Shown in pieces: positions 36,410 to 45,199 of a stretch of 64,000 nucleotides of DNA (within the stretch, counting starts at the first letter, position 1; every line of letters begins with the position of its first letter). The stretch is from Lachnospiraceae bacterium (GTDB lineage Bacteria; Bacillota; Clostridia; Lachnospirales; Lachnospiraceae). A program made the position numbers and the translations under genes. The notes beneath the pieces are model-generated. The model made no database searches. It saw only the letters and a list, made by a program, of their open reading frames with translations, and was not told where the DNA came from. Location of the stretch: positions 60,869 through 124,868 of the forward strand of contig JAFUGT010000017.1 of NCBI GenBank assembly GCA_017469275.1. The letters run 5' to 3'.

Positions 36410-36946
36410 ATGGCAGAGGTTGAAAAAAATGGCGAAGCAAGATGGTATGTTGCACACACTTATTCAGGATATGAGAATAAGGTAAAAGCTGATATTGAAA
36501 AGACAATCGAAAACAGAAAGCTTCAGGATCAGATATTCGAAGTTTCGGTTCCTGTTCAGGATGTAATGGAACTTAAGAACGGTGCCAGAAAATCTGTTTC
36601 AAAGAAGATGTTTCCGGGTTATGTTCTTATCAATATGATCATGAATGATGTTACATGGTATATTGTAAGAAATACCAGAGGTGTTACAGGATTTGTAGGA
36701 CCGGGATCAAAACCGGTACCCCTTACTGAACTTGAGATGAAGAATCTTGGTATCCGGGTTCCGGAGATGGAGATTGATGTTGAGAAGGGTGACACTGTAA
36801 AGGTTGTTTCCGGAGCGTGGGAAGGAACGGTTGGTGTCATTACAGATATCAATGAAGGTAAGCAGTCTGTTACAATCGAGGTTGACATTTTTGGTCGTGC
36901 CACATCTGTGGAGATCAGTTTTATGGACGTTATGAAGATGGAGTAG
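36410..36946 (+). CDS. nusG: Transcription termination/antitermination protein NusG
   Basis: A 178-residue NusG. The NGN domain is at the N-terminus (ARWYVAHTYSGYENKVKADIEKTIENR, SKKMFPGYVLINMIMND, WYIVRNTRGVTGFVG). A C-terminal KOW domain follows (FEKGD-type VEKGDTVKVVSGAWEGTVGVITDIN). It binds RNA polymerase and influences pausing and termination. GGAGGA precedes the ATG, 15 bases after secE. The long repeat-filled spacer before rplK that follows is unusual for this operon. Confidence 0.97.
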   Translation: MAEVEKNGEARWYVAHTYSGYENKVKADIEKTIENRKLQDQIFEVSVPVQDVMELKNGARKSVSKKMFPGYVLINMIMNDVTWYIVRNTRGVTGFVGPGSKPVPLTELEMKNLGIRVPEMEIDVEKGDTVKVVSGAWEGTVGVITDINEGKQSVTIEVDIFGRATSVEISFMDVMKME

Positions 36947-36996
36947 AGCTTAGTTTGCAACGAACGAAGTGAAGTTGGAAACTTAGCGAAACCAAA

Positions 36997-37068
36997 CATG
37001 ATAGCTGTCCAAGAGCACGAACGAAGAGAAGTGCGATTGGAAACAGCGAACCATGGGATTGACAGAGA
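36997..37068 (+). repeat. 72-base direct repeat, copy 1 (nusG-rplK spacer)
   Basis: This copy is nearly identical (69 of 72 bases, differences all transitions) to 37176-37247. It contains CATGATAGCTGTCCAAGA, ACGAACGAAGAGAAGTG and ends ATTGACAGAGA. No coding potential was seen. Confidence 0.85.
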
Positions 37069-37165
37069 GCTTGATGAAAACGAGCAAAAAGCGAAGTTTG
37101 AATCTAGCCGTAGTCATGCATCGAACTTAACGAGGTCGAGCAGAGCGACGACTGAGTTTAGAGAG
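37057..37165 (+). repeat. 109-base intergenic repeat, copy 1
   Basis: This element is related along its length to 37833-37941 in the rplK-rplA spacer. Shared blocks are GATTGACAGAGA at the start, CTAG(C/T)CGTAGTCAT, CGAACTTAACGA, and CTGAGTTTAGAGAG at the end. Its GAGCGAAGCGA-rich middle can fold into hairpins. Confidence 0.75.
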
Positions 37166-37175
37166 ATGCAGTAGA

Positions 37176-37247
37176 CATGATAGCTGTCCAAGAACACGAA
37201 CGAAGAGAAGTGTGATTGGAAACAGTGAACCATGGGATTGACAGAGA
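37176..37247 (+). repeat. 72-base direct repeat, copy 2 (nusG-rplK spacer)
   Basis: Second copy of the 36997-37068 repeat, with three transitions. It ends just before the GTGGGAGGG element that precedes rplK. Confidence 0.85.
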
Positions 37248-37261
37248 ATGTTATTAAAAAA

Positions 37262-37288
37262 GTGGGAGGGTATATCCCGTTTGACCAC
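37262..37288 (+). promoter_or_regulatory. Candidate ribosomal protein L1 autoregulatory site before rplK
   Basis: GTGGGAGGGTATATCCCG...CCAC forms a small two-part stem (GTGG/CCAC outside, GGGA/TCCC inside) just before the ribosome binding site. The same design recurs before rplA (37970-37997). It resembles the messenger-side site by which L1 represses the L11-L1 operon in many bacteria. The assignment is by resemblance only. Confidence 0.5.
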
Positions 37289-37310
37289 ATGAATTAGGAG
37301 GAAATTCAAA

Positions 37311-37736
37311 ATGGCTAAGAAAGTAGAAGGTTATATTAAATTACAGATTCCTGCAGGTAAGGCAACTCCTGCACCACCGGTTGGACCTGCTCTTGGTCAG
37401 CATGGTGTTAATATCGTTGAGTTTACAAAACAGTTCAACGCTAAGACAGCAGATCAGGGTGATATGATCATTCCTGTTGTTATCACAGTTTATGCTGACA
37501 GAAGTTTCAGTTTCATTACTAAGACTCCACCGGCTGCAGTTTTATTAAAGAAGGCATGTAAGATTCAGAAGGCTTCTGCCGTTCCTAATAAAACTAAGGT
37601 TGCTACAATTTCTAAAGCTGAGGTTCAGAAAATCGCAGAGCTTAAGATGCCTGACTTAAATGCAGGTAGTATTGAAGCAGCTATAAGCATGATTTCAGGA
37701 ACAGCCCGTTCAATGGGAATCGTTGTTGAGGAGTAG
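37311..37736 (+). CDS. rplK: Ribosomal protein uL11
   Basis: A 141-residue L11 of standard length: [59 protein letters not shown], and the C-terminal RNA-binding region ending [16 protein letters not shown]. It forms the GTPase-associated centre with 23S rRNA. AGGAGGAAA precedes the ATG. A candidate L1-binding hairpin sits immediately upstream. Confidence 0.98.
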   Translation: MAKKVEGYIKLQIPAGKATPAPPVGPALGQHGVNIVEFTKQFNAKTADQGDMIIPVVITVYADRSFSFITKTPPAAVLLKKACKIQKASAVPNKTKVATISKAEVQKIAELKMPDLNAGSIEAAISMISGTARSMGIVVEE

Positions 37737-37832
37737 AGAACTTAACGAGAACAAGCCGTGAGGCGAAGTTCGAGTTTAGTCGTAACCCTGTCGACGCCCT
37801 TAGCGAAACAAAGTTGAGCTTAGTAGTCGACG

Positions 37833-37941
37833 GATTGACAGAGAACTTGGTGAAAGCAAGGCGGAGGCGCAGCTTGAACCTAGTCGTAGTCATACACCGA
37901 ACTTAACGAAGCCGAGCGAAGCGAAGGCTGAGTTTAGAGAG
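37833..37941 (+). repeat. 109-base intergenic repeat, copy 2 (rplK-rplA spacer)
   Basis: Second member of the element at 37057-37165. It again starts with GATTGACAGAGAA and ends CTGAGTTTAGAGAG. Another ATTGACAGAGAA follows at 37946-37957, so the element is bracketed by the same 12-base sequence. Confidence 0.75.
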
Positions 37942-37969
37942 GGGTATTGACAGAGAATAACACATACAA

Positions 37970-37997
37970 GTGGGAGGGTCGCTCCCGATAATACCAC
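37970..37997 (+). promoter_or_regulatory. Candidate L1 autoregulatory site before rplA
   Basis: GTGGGAGGGTCGCTCCCG...CCAC, with a GTGG/CCAC outer stem and GGGAG/CTCCC inner stem, lies directly against the AGGAGG of rplA. It has the same design as the element before rplK. Confidence 0.5.
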
Positions 37998-38012
37998 AGG
38001 AGGTTTTATATT

Positions 38013-38705
38013 ATGAAAAAAGGAAAAAGATATGTTGAAGCTAGCAAGCTTGTAGACAAGACACAGGTATATGATATTCCTGAAGCAGTTGCATTGGTTA
38101 AGAAGGCAGCAAGCGCTAAGTTTGATGAGACAGTTGAAGCTCATCTTAGAATGGGACTTGACGGACGTCATGCAGATCAACAGATTCGTGGCGCAGTTGT
38201 ACTTCCTCACGGAACAGGTAAGACAGTTAAGGTACTTGTTTTCGCTAAAGGTGATAAGTTAGATGAGGCAACAGCTGCAGGTGCAGATTATGTTGGCGGC
38301 GAGGAATTAATTCCGAAGATTCAGAATGATGGATGGTTAGATTTTGACGTTGTTGTTGCAACTCCTGATATGATGGGCGTTGTTGGACGTCTTGGTCGTG
38401 TACTCGGACCTAAAGGATTGATGCCAAACCCTAAGGCAGGAACAGTTACACCTGATGTAACTAAAGCTGTACAGGATATCAAAGCCGGTAAGATTGAATA
38501 CAGACTTGATAAGAACAACATTGTACATGTGCCAGTTGGAAAAGCTTCTTTCACAGAGGAGCAGTTAGCAGACAACTTCCAAGCGTTAATAGATGAGATT
38601 ATCAAGGTTAAACCTGCTGCAGCAAAGGGACAGTATTTCAGAAGTGTGACAATTGCTTCTACTATGGGTCCCGGCGTTAAGATTAATACAGTTAAGTTGG
38701 TGTAA
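38013..38705 (+). CDS. rplA: Ribosomal protein uL1
   Basis: A 230-residue L1 of normal length: [54 protein letters not shown] in parts, [26 protein letters not shown] in parts, and the final TMGPGVKIN. It binds the L1 stalk of 23S rRNA and usually represses its own messenger. AGGAGG precedes the ATG. A strong terminator follows, so rplJ and rplL, which follow rplA in many Firmicutes, are not cotranscribed here. Confidence 0.98.
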   Translation: MKKGKRYVEASKLVDKTQVYDIPEAVALVKKAASAKFDETVEAHLRMGLDGRHADQQIRGAVVLPHGTGKTVKVLVFAKGDKLDEATAAGADYVGGEELIPKIQNDGWLDFDVVVATPDMMGVVGRLGRVLGPKGLMPNPKAGTVTPDVTKAVQDIKAGKIEYRLDKNNIVHVPVGKASFTEEQLADNFQALIDEIIKVKPAAAKGQYFRSVTIASTMGPGVKINTVKLV

Positions 38706-38756
38706 TTGATTTTGCAAAGGTTTGATACTTATTATCTTAACAAATAAGCAAATAAG

Positions 38757-38791
38757 AATGCCATGTTCGGTTTTTCGAACATGGCATTTTT
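38757..38791 (+). terminator. Rho-independent terminator after rplA
   Basis: AATGCCATGTTCG pairs with CGAACATGGCATT around a GTTTTT loop and ends in T-residues. This closes the operon after rplA. Confidence 0.92.
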
Positions 38792-38854
38792 GATATCATT
38801 TGGGTTTGTCCAACTATATCAAAAAGTCTAATTTATGTAAAGGACAGCATGAAA

Positions 38855-40294
38855 TTACCGATGTTGTTTGGTGTACTCTGCATATGCCTGAAAAGCATTG
38901 CATAGTAAGGGATGGGTAAATGTTATCGTGAGCTTTGGCATGGAGTTTTTGGTAATTATAACCTTGTTCTGCAAGATTGATAATGAAAGGTTGCTGAAGT
39001 CATCCTGCGATATAATATTATTTTCTGCATTGGCATTTCCACCTTGTTCAATTGTTGCCAGTGAATCTGAATCCAGCAATAGAGATTCATAATTTTCTTT
39101 CATATAATCGAGATAGATAGGCTCTGTGTAATAATTATATATACTTTTATTATCCATCCCATTTGTGTGACATGCGGCAATACATGCCCTGTCCGGGCAC
39201 AAAAATATAGTATGCTTGAAACGTGTACCGCAGGATTTGCGGTTATAATATGACTTGATCATTCCTGATGTGTAAAGGGGCATCCAGCTTTCTACCGCTG
39301 ATATCATTTCTGTAATGTCACGATCGATGTTGTGAATTATTTTGATATGAGTACCCTGTCTGACGCATAAAGCCATCAGTGCCGCCCATCTTTTTCTAAA
39401 GTCTTCATTTTCGACCATCCATTCCATTCCCTGATCTGAATATAATAACAATTCATCATAGTGATCCCTGACGGCACATCCGAGAAATCTGAGAACGGCT
39501 CTCTGAAGACCGGTAATTCCCTGATATATATCAGTTTTATCATTCAAGATATCCTCAGGAACAATGTGTTCCAAGGGAGGTATGTCAATATTAATATTAG
39601 ATGTAAATGTATCAATTGTTTCCAAAAGATGCTTGATGGCATACTGATCATTTGCTGAGAAATCATCCATCCAGATGTGGAATCTCAGATATAATTCATC
39701 GGTCTTGATATTGTTAGAAGAATCGTAAAAAGAAGATATGGGAATCTGTATCATATCGGCCAGTTCGGGAAGATGTCCTTTCAAAGCGGTATATTCAAAC
39801 AGAGCAGTGCAGATTCTGTCAAGCAGCTCCGGATTAGATTTGGGCGAACGATTCCCCTTTCTGAACCTGCTGATATATGAAGTGTCAACGTTAACGGCTC
39901 TGGCTAATTTTACATTAGACATTTCGCAAAGATTCATCACACCATTCAGTTTTTCACTGAAAGAAGGATAACATGAATCTTTATCAATGTTCTTTGAATG
40001 TTTGTCCGGATAATGATTGTTCTTATCATATAACCATTTTTTGATTCCGGTATGAAGTGATTCTTCACCGGATACACCTGCTATGTCAATGAGTAAATTT
40101 GATTTGTTATGAGCAGCGGCATATTGTATAACGCCATTAATGAATTTGTCTACAGTGGGACTTGCAGGCCCCGGTTTTCTGGCGCCGCTTTTCAGACGGC
40201 TTATACCGGATGGAGAACAGCCTGCGTACCTGGATATTTCCTGATTACTTACTTCTAAAATATCAAATAATATTTTGATCTTTTTTTGAAACAT
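38855..40294 (-). CDS. Transcriptional regulator with two XRE-type HTH domains
   Basis: A 479-residue protein. The first HTH is at about residues 5-35 (LFDILEVSNQEISRYAGCSPSGISRLKSGARKPG in parts). A second, independent HTH is near 118-150 (LNGVMNLCEMSNVKLARAVNVDTSYISRFRKGNR in parts). The remaining 300 residues are not recognised. They are aromatic- and histidine-containing and include a region (about 265-420) that could sense a ligand. No receiver or membrane segment is present. The upstream divergent region (40380-40490) contains inverted TTGCCA/TGGCAA-type motifs that could be its own operator. Comparable double-HTH proteins occur in Lachnospiraceae without known function. Confidence 0.72.
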   Translation of the reverse strand: MFQKKIKILFDILEVSNQEISRYAGCSPSGISRLKSGARKPGPASPTVDKFINGVIQYAAAHNKSNLLIDIAGVSGEESLHTGIKKWLYDKNNHYPDKHSKNIDKDSCYPSFSEKLNGVMNLCEMSNVKLARAVNVDTSYISRFRKGNRSPKSNPELLDRICTALFEYTALKGHLPELADMIQIPISSFYDSSNNIKTDELYLRFHIWMDDFSANDQYAIKHLLETIDTFTSNINIDIPPLEHIVPEDILNDKTDIYQGITGLQRAVLRFLGCAVRDHYDELLLYSDQGMEWMVENEDFRKRWAALMALCVRQGTHIKIIHNIDRDITEMISAVESWMPLYTSGMIKSYYNRKSCGTRFKHTIFLCPDRACIAACHTNGMDNKSIYNYYTEPIYLDYMKENYESLLLDSDSLATIEQGGNANAENNIISQDDFSNLSLSILQNKVIITKNSMPKLTITFTHPLLCNAFQAYAEYTKQHR

Positions 40295-40587
40295 AATAGA
40301 TGCCCCTTTTAATTAATTACTATTACTTTGATAAATATAGATATTTTCATTTATTATCTCACAAAAAATATATGTAGACAATGGATGGCAAAAAACTGTC
40401 AATGACAATTGATTGGCAATTTTTGGGGTGGTTATTGTAATTGCCCGGTTTTGTCATTGCCAAATGGCGGCAATCAGAAGTAAAAGGATACGATAAATGA
40501 TATAATAAAATGCAAGTTTTCCCATATCAGGGTTTTAATGTGAATAGGAAAACTGAGTGGCTAAGTTTTTTGAAAGGGGTTTTGTGG

Positions 40588-40773
40588 ATGAAGTATTATG
40601 CGGTGAGAAGGGGGAACAAGCCGGGGATATATACATCATCAAAAGAATTCAAGGAAAGTATTAAGGGTTTTGACAATCCAGAATACAGAGTGTTTAGGTC
40701 AGAGATAGATGCTGAACAGTATATTGTAAGGTACAAAATGAGACTTAAGAATAATGAAGTGAAGGAGGGGTGA
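40588..40773 (+). CDS. Standalone RNase H1 N-terminal (viroplasmin/hybrid-binding) domain
   Basis: A 61-residue protein that is only a caulimovirus-viroplasmin/RNase H1 N-terminal domain: KYYAVRRGNKPGIYTSSKEF, KGFDNPEYRVFRSEIDAEQYI. In RNase HI of eukaryotes and some bacteria this module binds RNA:DNA hybrids and sits in front of the nuclease domain. Here the nuclease is absent. I chose ATG 40588, with GAAAGGGG upstream, because the domain starts at once; the frame is open from 40510. A TATAAT lies at 40501-40506. The gene ends 62 bases before the BspA gene. Confidence 0.8.
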   Translation: MKYYAVRRGNKPGIYTSSKEFKESIKGFDNPEYRVFRSEIDAEQYIVRYKMRLKNNEVKEG

Positions 40774-40834
40774 TGAAGTATTGTGAAATGGGTTATGTGT
40801 GAGTTTAGGTATGTTTATTTAAAGGAGGGTGTCT

Positions 40835-43800
40835 ATGAAACATGATTTGATGAAAAAAAGGATTGTATGTTGCTTGGCAGGCTTTCTGATGTGTATGAGT
40901 ATTATATTTGCAAAGTCTGTGTCTGCATATGCTGCGGAAGCAACGAAGGATAGCATAACAACACTTAAAGCTGGTTTTCTGCCGGAATCTTATTATGAAG
41001 AAAGTCTAAGTGCTACGAAATACCGTGAAGCCAATGGTATTGTGTATGAGTTGTCACATGATAAAGATACTAATGAAACTGTAGTATATGGGTTTGATTC
41101 TTATGATTATAAATGGGTTGAACAGACAGGGGGAGAAGATTCATATCCTTATGGACAGTGGGAAACAGAAACAACGGTTAATATTGATGATCTTACATTG
41201 GTGATTCCTGCAACAATTACTGTAGGGGATAATATTTATACTGTGAGCGGGATTAATGCCAATGCGTTTTCAGGGCAGAGTACTCTTAAGCAGGTTAAAA
41301 TATCAGAAGGAATTATATCTATAGGTGACAATGCATTTAACAGGTGCGGTGCGTTGGAATCTGTGAAGATTCCTGCAAGTGTTGAGCAGATAGGTGAACG
41401 GGTTTTTTCTAATTGTAATGCACTTATATCTGCTGAATATGCAGAAGGCACAAAACTTAAGACTACCGGTGAATATATATTTGATGAATGTATTTCGCTT
41501 GATTCAGTTAAGCTTTCTGAGGGGCTAGAGACTATTGGTACAGCTGCTTTTCGTGGAACTTCCTCACTTGAAATTGTCGATTTGCCGGATTCCCTTAAAG
41601 AAATTGGTGAAATTGCATTTGCTTCGGTAGATGTAGTCAATTCTTATCTGACCGAGGACAGGCACAATCACTCAGCACTTACTTCAATCACACTTCCTGC
41701 AGGGTTAACTACTATAGGAGTAGGAGCTTTATCTGATTGTGAAAAGCTTTCGAAGATAATAGTAGAGGAAGACAATACCAAGTTTTCGGTTGGAGATGAT
41801 GGATTTCTCTATGAGACGGCAGGTGATCTGAAAAAACTTATAGTATATCCACACGCCAAAAAATTAAAAACTATTACTATTCCTGCGGATGTTACGCTTG
41901 AAACATCTGTCTTTAGTACAGATCAGATTCTGGAAACGGTAATATTTGAGGGCGAAGGTATAACGGTTCCGCAGAGCGCCTTTAGTTCCTGTAGCGCACT
42001 TACTTCTGTTATATTCAACGGAAGTGTTGCTTCAATAGATTGGTATGCATTTTCATCATGTTCCAAACTTGAGACTGTGACTTTTAAAAAGACTATAACC
42101 AGAATCGAGGAAGGTGCATTTTCAAATTGCATATCTCTTAAGCAGATTACACTTCCGGCAGGTATAGAGTATGTTGCATCTAACAGCGGCGCAGGTCAAA
42201 GCAGCGTGACATCTGCATTTGAAGGTTGTACATCTCTCGAGACAGTCAATGTGAGTAAGTATGCTCATATTGGAATGAACGATGGAGTGTTCGGGTCTTC
42301 GAGTGACAATGGTATTAAAAACAAAATGTTCAATGGATGTACGTCCATTAAGAGTTTTGTTGTAATTGATGATGCAGAATCTATCGGGTATACTCCTGTA
42401 GAACAAAGAGATTATTATAAATCTATTGATGATGTTTTGTTTGTTGAGGTGGCTTATGATTGTGATAACAATAATGAGTATGAGACAAAACTTTTGAAGC
42501 TTATGGCATATCCGCAAGGCAGCGAGAATGTTAATTATGAGGTGCCGGCTAATGTCAATAGAATCAACAGCTTTGCATTTTCAAATACACAAAATCTTAA
42601 GAATATTACTTTTGCAGATGTATCAGAGGAGGAGAGTGCTACATTTCCTTTAGATTCTATGATTGAAAAATCCGCATTTGCAAATAGCAGTATTGAAAGT
42701 TTGACCACTAATACAAGATTATGGACTATTAATGAATATGCGTTTAGTAACTGCAATGCATTGAAAAATGTTACTATCACAGATAATGCAAGTACTATTG
42801 AGGGTTATGCTTTTTATAACTGTAATGCGCTAGAGACGGTTAATATTCCTGATACAGTTACTTCTATCGGCTCGCGCTGTTTTATGGAATGTACTTCACT
42901 TAAGAATGTGAATTTTCCAGAGAACGAATCATTTAAAGTGGTTCAGAAGGATATTTTTTGGAATTGTGATGCTATGGAGAGCATAACTATCCCCGAAAAT
43001 GTTACATGTATTATGGATGAGGCAATTTATTCAGCCAGGAATATTAAGAAGGTGATTATTGAAAATCCGGATATGGAATTAAAGAACGAAGAGGCCGCAT
43101 TGCCCGACGATGTGCCTTATGTTCATGAGAGTGCATTTAATGGAGTTGCCAATGATTGTAGTTTCTTTGTTAAGAGTAACAGTAAGACTGAGCGGACCAT
43201 TAAAACTATTATAGATAATTATAACGAGCAACATTCATCAAATCCTCTTAGCTGGACTATTCGTCATGGTGATGACCTTACGGTTGATTTCTATTATTCG
43301 GTTAATGATACAACACCGACCAAAACCTATTATGTACAAAGCGGTAAGTCGCTTGCAGATGCAGGCTTTGATGAAGCTGATGTTAGAGTGTATGCAGGAG
43401 AAGGTAAGATATTTGAAGGATGGTACACAGGAAAGACAGACGGAGATAAAGTTGACGCTGCAATGCCAATTACAAAGAATATGAGTGTATATCCTCATTT
43501 TTCGGATGATCCGGATTATGATCCAAGTAAGATTGGTTACATCCATTTTTCGGATGGTAGTTATGAGAACGAAGAGAATATATGGAACAGTTACTCGTAC
43601 GGAACTAATCCTGAAGATAATGCATGTAAGACGAAAGATGGTAGGATTACTTTTGATCCTGATAATAGTGTACTCACCTTAAATGGAGTAAATGCCGCAA
43701 CAGGATATTTGATAATTGACGGAATGGGCAGTATCACTATTAAAGTAACAGGTGCTAATTCGTTAGGATGTATAGAGAAGCTCCATGAAGGTGTTCTGAG

Positions 43801-45004
43801 GATAGAAGGTAATGGTACTCTCGATATGACTGCAACTCCGGGTGAAAGCGGATTGGCCTCAATGAATAGAATCTCTGCGGAGATTGGATTGTCGGTAGGT
43901 CCCGATGTCACAGTGAAGGTCAAAGCTTTGGGCAACGATGAATATGTAATAAGAATACCTAATGAAAATTCACTTGCTTATGAGGGAGCAGTTTCAGCTG
44001 AGCCAACATTTAAGACAGAAACTACTGAGTATAGTGGAGATTATTGTTATGTGACCAATGCAGAATTAACATTTTTACCGAAGAATGCAGGCGGTTCGAC
44101 AGGTGGCAATACATCAGGAGGCGGTTCGTCAACAGGAGGTGACTCATCAACAGGAGGTGGCTCATCAACAGGAGGTGGTTCATCGGCAGGAGGTAATTCA
44201 TCAACAGGAGATGGTTCGTCAACAGGAGGTAATTCTTCATCAGATGGGCAGGCAGGAGTACCTGAAGCACCAAAACCTGTGACTACAGGTACGGAGGAAA
44301 ATGACAAGACAACCGGAGCAACATATACCGTCACTAAGATAACCGCGACCGGAGATGTCGAGGTTGAATATAAGCCTGTATCAAATACTAAAGACACAAA
44401 AGTAACTATTCCTGAGACGGTAACTGTGGCAGGTGAAAAAGCTACGGTAACTTCAATAGCTGATAATGCTTTTGCAGATAATAAGACGATAACTTCTGTA
44501 ACTGTCCCTAAAACAGTAGAAGAGATTGGTGATAATGCATTTAAGGGTTGTATCGGACTTACAACAGTTACCATTCCTGCAAATGTAGAGACTATTGGAG
44601 AAAGTGCATTTCAAGGTTGTACAAAACTTAAAAAAGTAACTATCCCTAAAGGAACCAAGACTGTGGGGAAGAATGCGTTTTCAGGATGTTCAAGTCTTAC
44701 TACTGTTACTATTCAGTCGACTACAATAACTGAGGTTTCTCAGGGGGCATTTAAAAACTGTAAGAAGCTGACCAAGGTAACAATTACAAAGGGTGTTACT
44801 AAGATTGGCAAGGATGCGTTCTCAGGTGACAAGAAACTTAAGACTATTACAATTAAGAGCACAAAGATTAAGAGCGTCGGCAAGAATGCTTTTAAGAATG
44901 TTCCAAAGAATGCAACAGTTAAGCTTCCGAAACTTAATGCTAAACAGAAAAAGTCTTATAAGAAGATGCTAAAGAGTGCAGGCTTCAAAGGTAAAATTAA
45001 GTAG
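40835..45004 (+). CDS. Large BspA-like LRR surface protein with InlB-type and Ser/Gly linker segments
   Basis: About 1389 residues. A signal peptide (residues 1-34) precedes a large LRR_5 array (about 100-800, with IP..V..IG..AF..C..L units). An InlB B-repeat-like domain follows (VDFYYSVNDTTPTKTYYVQ ... IFEGWYTGKTDGDKV ... ITKNMSVYPHF), then a carbohydrate-binding-like beta segment. Next comes a Ser/Thr/Gly-rich linker of GGSSTGG repeats (about 1085-1135), and a final LRR_5 block ending with a lysine-rich tail. There is no LPXTG. It resembles the 2371-4182 protein in its repeats and tail. ATG 40835 follows AAAGGAGG by six bases. It is likely a cell-surface adhesin; the ligand is unknown. Confidence 0.88.
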   Translation: MKHDLMKKRIVCCLAGFLMCMSIIFAKSVSAYAAEATKDSITTLKAGFLPESYYEESLSATKYREANGIVYELSHDKDTNETVVYGFDSYDYKWVEQTGGEDSYPYGQWETETTVNIDDLTLVIPATITVGDNIYTVSGINANAFSGQSTLKQVKISEGIISIGDNAFNRCGALESVKIPASVEQIGERVFSNCNALISAEYAEGTKLKTTGEYIFDECISLDSVKLSEGLETIGTAAFRGTSSLEIVDLPDSLKEIGEIAFASVDVVNSYLTEDRHNHSALTSITLPAGLTTIGVGALSDCEKLSKIIVEEDNTKFSVGDDGFLYETAGDLKKLIVYPHAKKLKTITIPADVTLETSVFSTDQILETVIFEGEGITVPQSAFSSCSALTSVIFNGSVASIDWYAFSSCSKLETVTFKKTITRIEEGAFSNCISLKQITLPAGIEYVASNSGAGQSSVTSAFEGCTSLETVNVSKYAHIGMNDGVFGSSSDNGIKNKMFNGCTSIKSFVVIDDAESIGYTPVEQRDYYKSIDDVLFVEVAYDCDNNNEYETKLLKLMAYPQGSENVNYEVPANVNRINSFAFSNTQNLKNITFADVSEEESATFPLDSMIEKSAFANSSIESLTTNTRLWTINEYAFSNCNALKNVTITDNASTIEGYAFYNCNALETVNIPDTVTSIGSRCFMECTSLKNVNFPENESFKVVQKDIFWNCDAMESITIPENVTCIMDEAIYSARNIKKVIIENPDMELKNEEAALPDDVPYVHESAFNGVANDCSFFVKSNSKTERTIKTIIDNYNEQHSSNPLSWTIRHGDDLTVDFYYSVNDTTPTKTYYVQSGKSLADAGFDEADVRVYAGEGKIFEGWYTGKTDGDKVDAAMPITKNMSVYPHFSDDPDYDPSKIGYIHFSDGSYENEENIWNSYSYGTNPEDNACKTKDGRITFDPDNSVLTLNGVNAATGYLIIDGMGSITIKVTGANSLGCIEKLHEGVLRIEGNGTLDMTATPGESGLASMNRISAEIGLSVGPDVTVKVKALGNDEYVIRIPNENSLAYEGAVSAEPTFKTETTEYSGDYCYVTNAELTFLPKNAGGSTGGNTSGGGSSTGGDSSTGGGSSTGGGSSAGGNSSTGDGSSTGGNSSSDGQAGVPEAPKPVTTGTEENDKTTGATYTVTKITATGDVEVEYKPVSNTKDTKVTIPETVTVAGEKATVTSIADNAFADNKTITSVTVPKTVEEIGDNAFKGCIGLTTVTIPANVETIGESAFQGCTKLKKVTIPKGTKTVGKNAFSGCSSLTTVTIQSTTITEVSQGAFKNCKKLTKVTITKGVTKIGKDAFSGDKKLKTITIKSTKIKSVGKNAFKNVPKNATVKLPKLNAKQKKSYKKMLKSAGFKGKIK
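44091..44243 (+). repeat. 18-base tandem repeats coding for GGSSTGG linker
   Basis: About eight imperfect 18-base units (TCATCAACAGGAGGTGG-like) lie within the BspA gene. Such in-frame tandem repeats can change copy number by slippage, altering linker length without a frameshift. Confidence 0.85.
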
Positions 45005-45020
45005 AATCTGGTCTGATCGC

Positions 45021-45057
45021 AAAGCAGCCATGCGGGTTATACGCATGGCTGCTTTTT
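45021..45057 (+). terminator. Rho-independent terminator after the large BspA gene
   Basis: AAAGCAGCCATGCG pairs with CGCATGGCTGCTTT around a GGTTATA loop, ending in T-residues. Confidence 0.92.
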
Positions 45058-45069
45058 CGTGAAATTTGA

Positions 45070-45098
45070 TTTACTTTTTCACATTGTTTTGATATACT
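45070..45098 (+). promoter_or_regulatory. Candidate promoter for the second chemoreceptor gene
   Basis: TTTACT (45070-45075), 17-base spacer, TATACT (45093-45098). It lies about 100 bases before the start codon. Confidence 0.5.
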
Positions 45099-45199
45099 TA
45101 TAACATTAAAGTGTAATAGTGCTTGATAATAAGGAATACAGATAGAGATTCTTAGGAGGATTCGAGCGAAATTATATATTTTTGTTGGGGGTGTTTTTT

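Noticed and set aside
36947-37310. tRNA or small RNA gene in the nusG-rplK spacer
   Set aside because: No cloverleaf or CCA end; the content is explained by the direct repeats.
44047-44574. Minus-strand proline-rich ORF opposite the BspA linker
   Set aside because: It is the reverse reading of the GGSSTGG tandem repeats; there is no independent signal for a gene.
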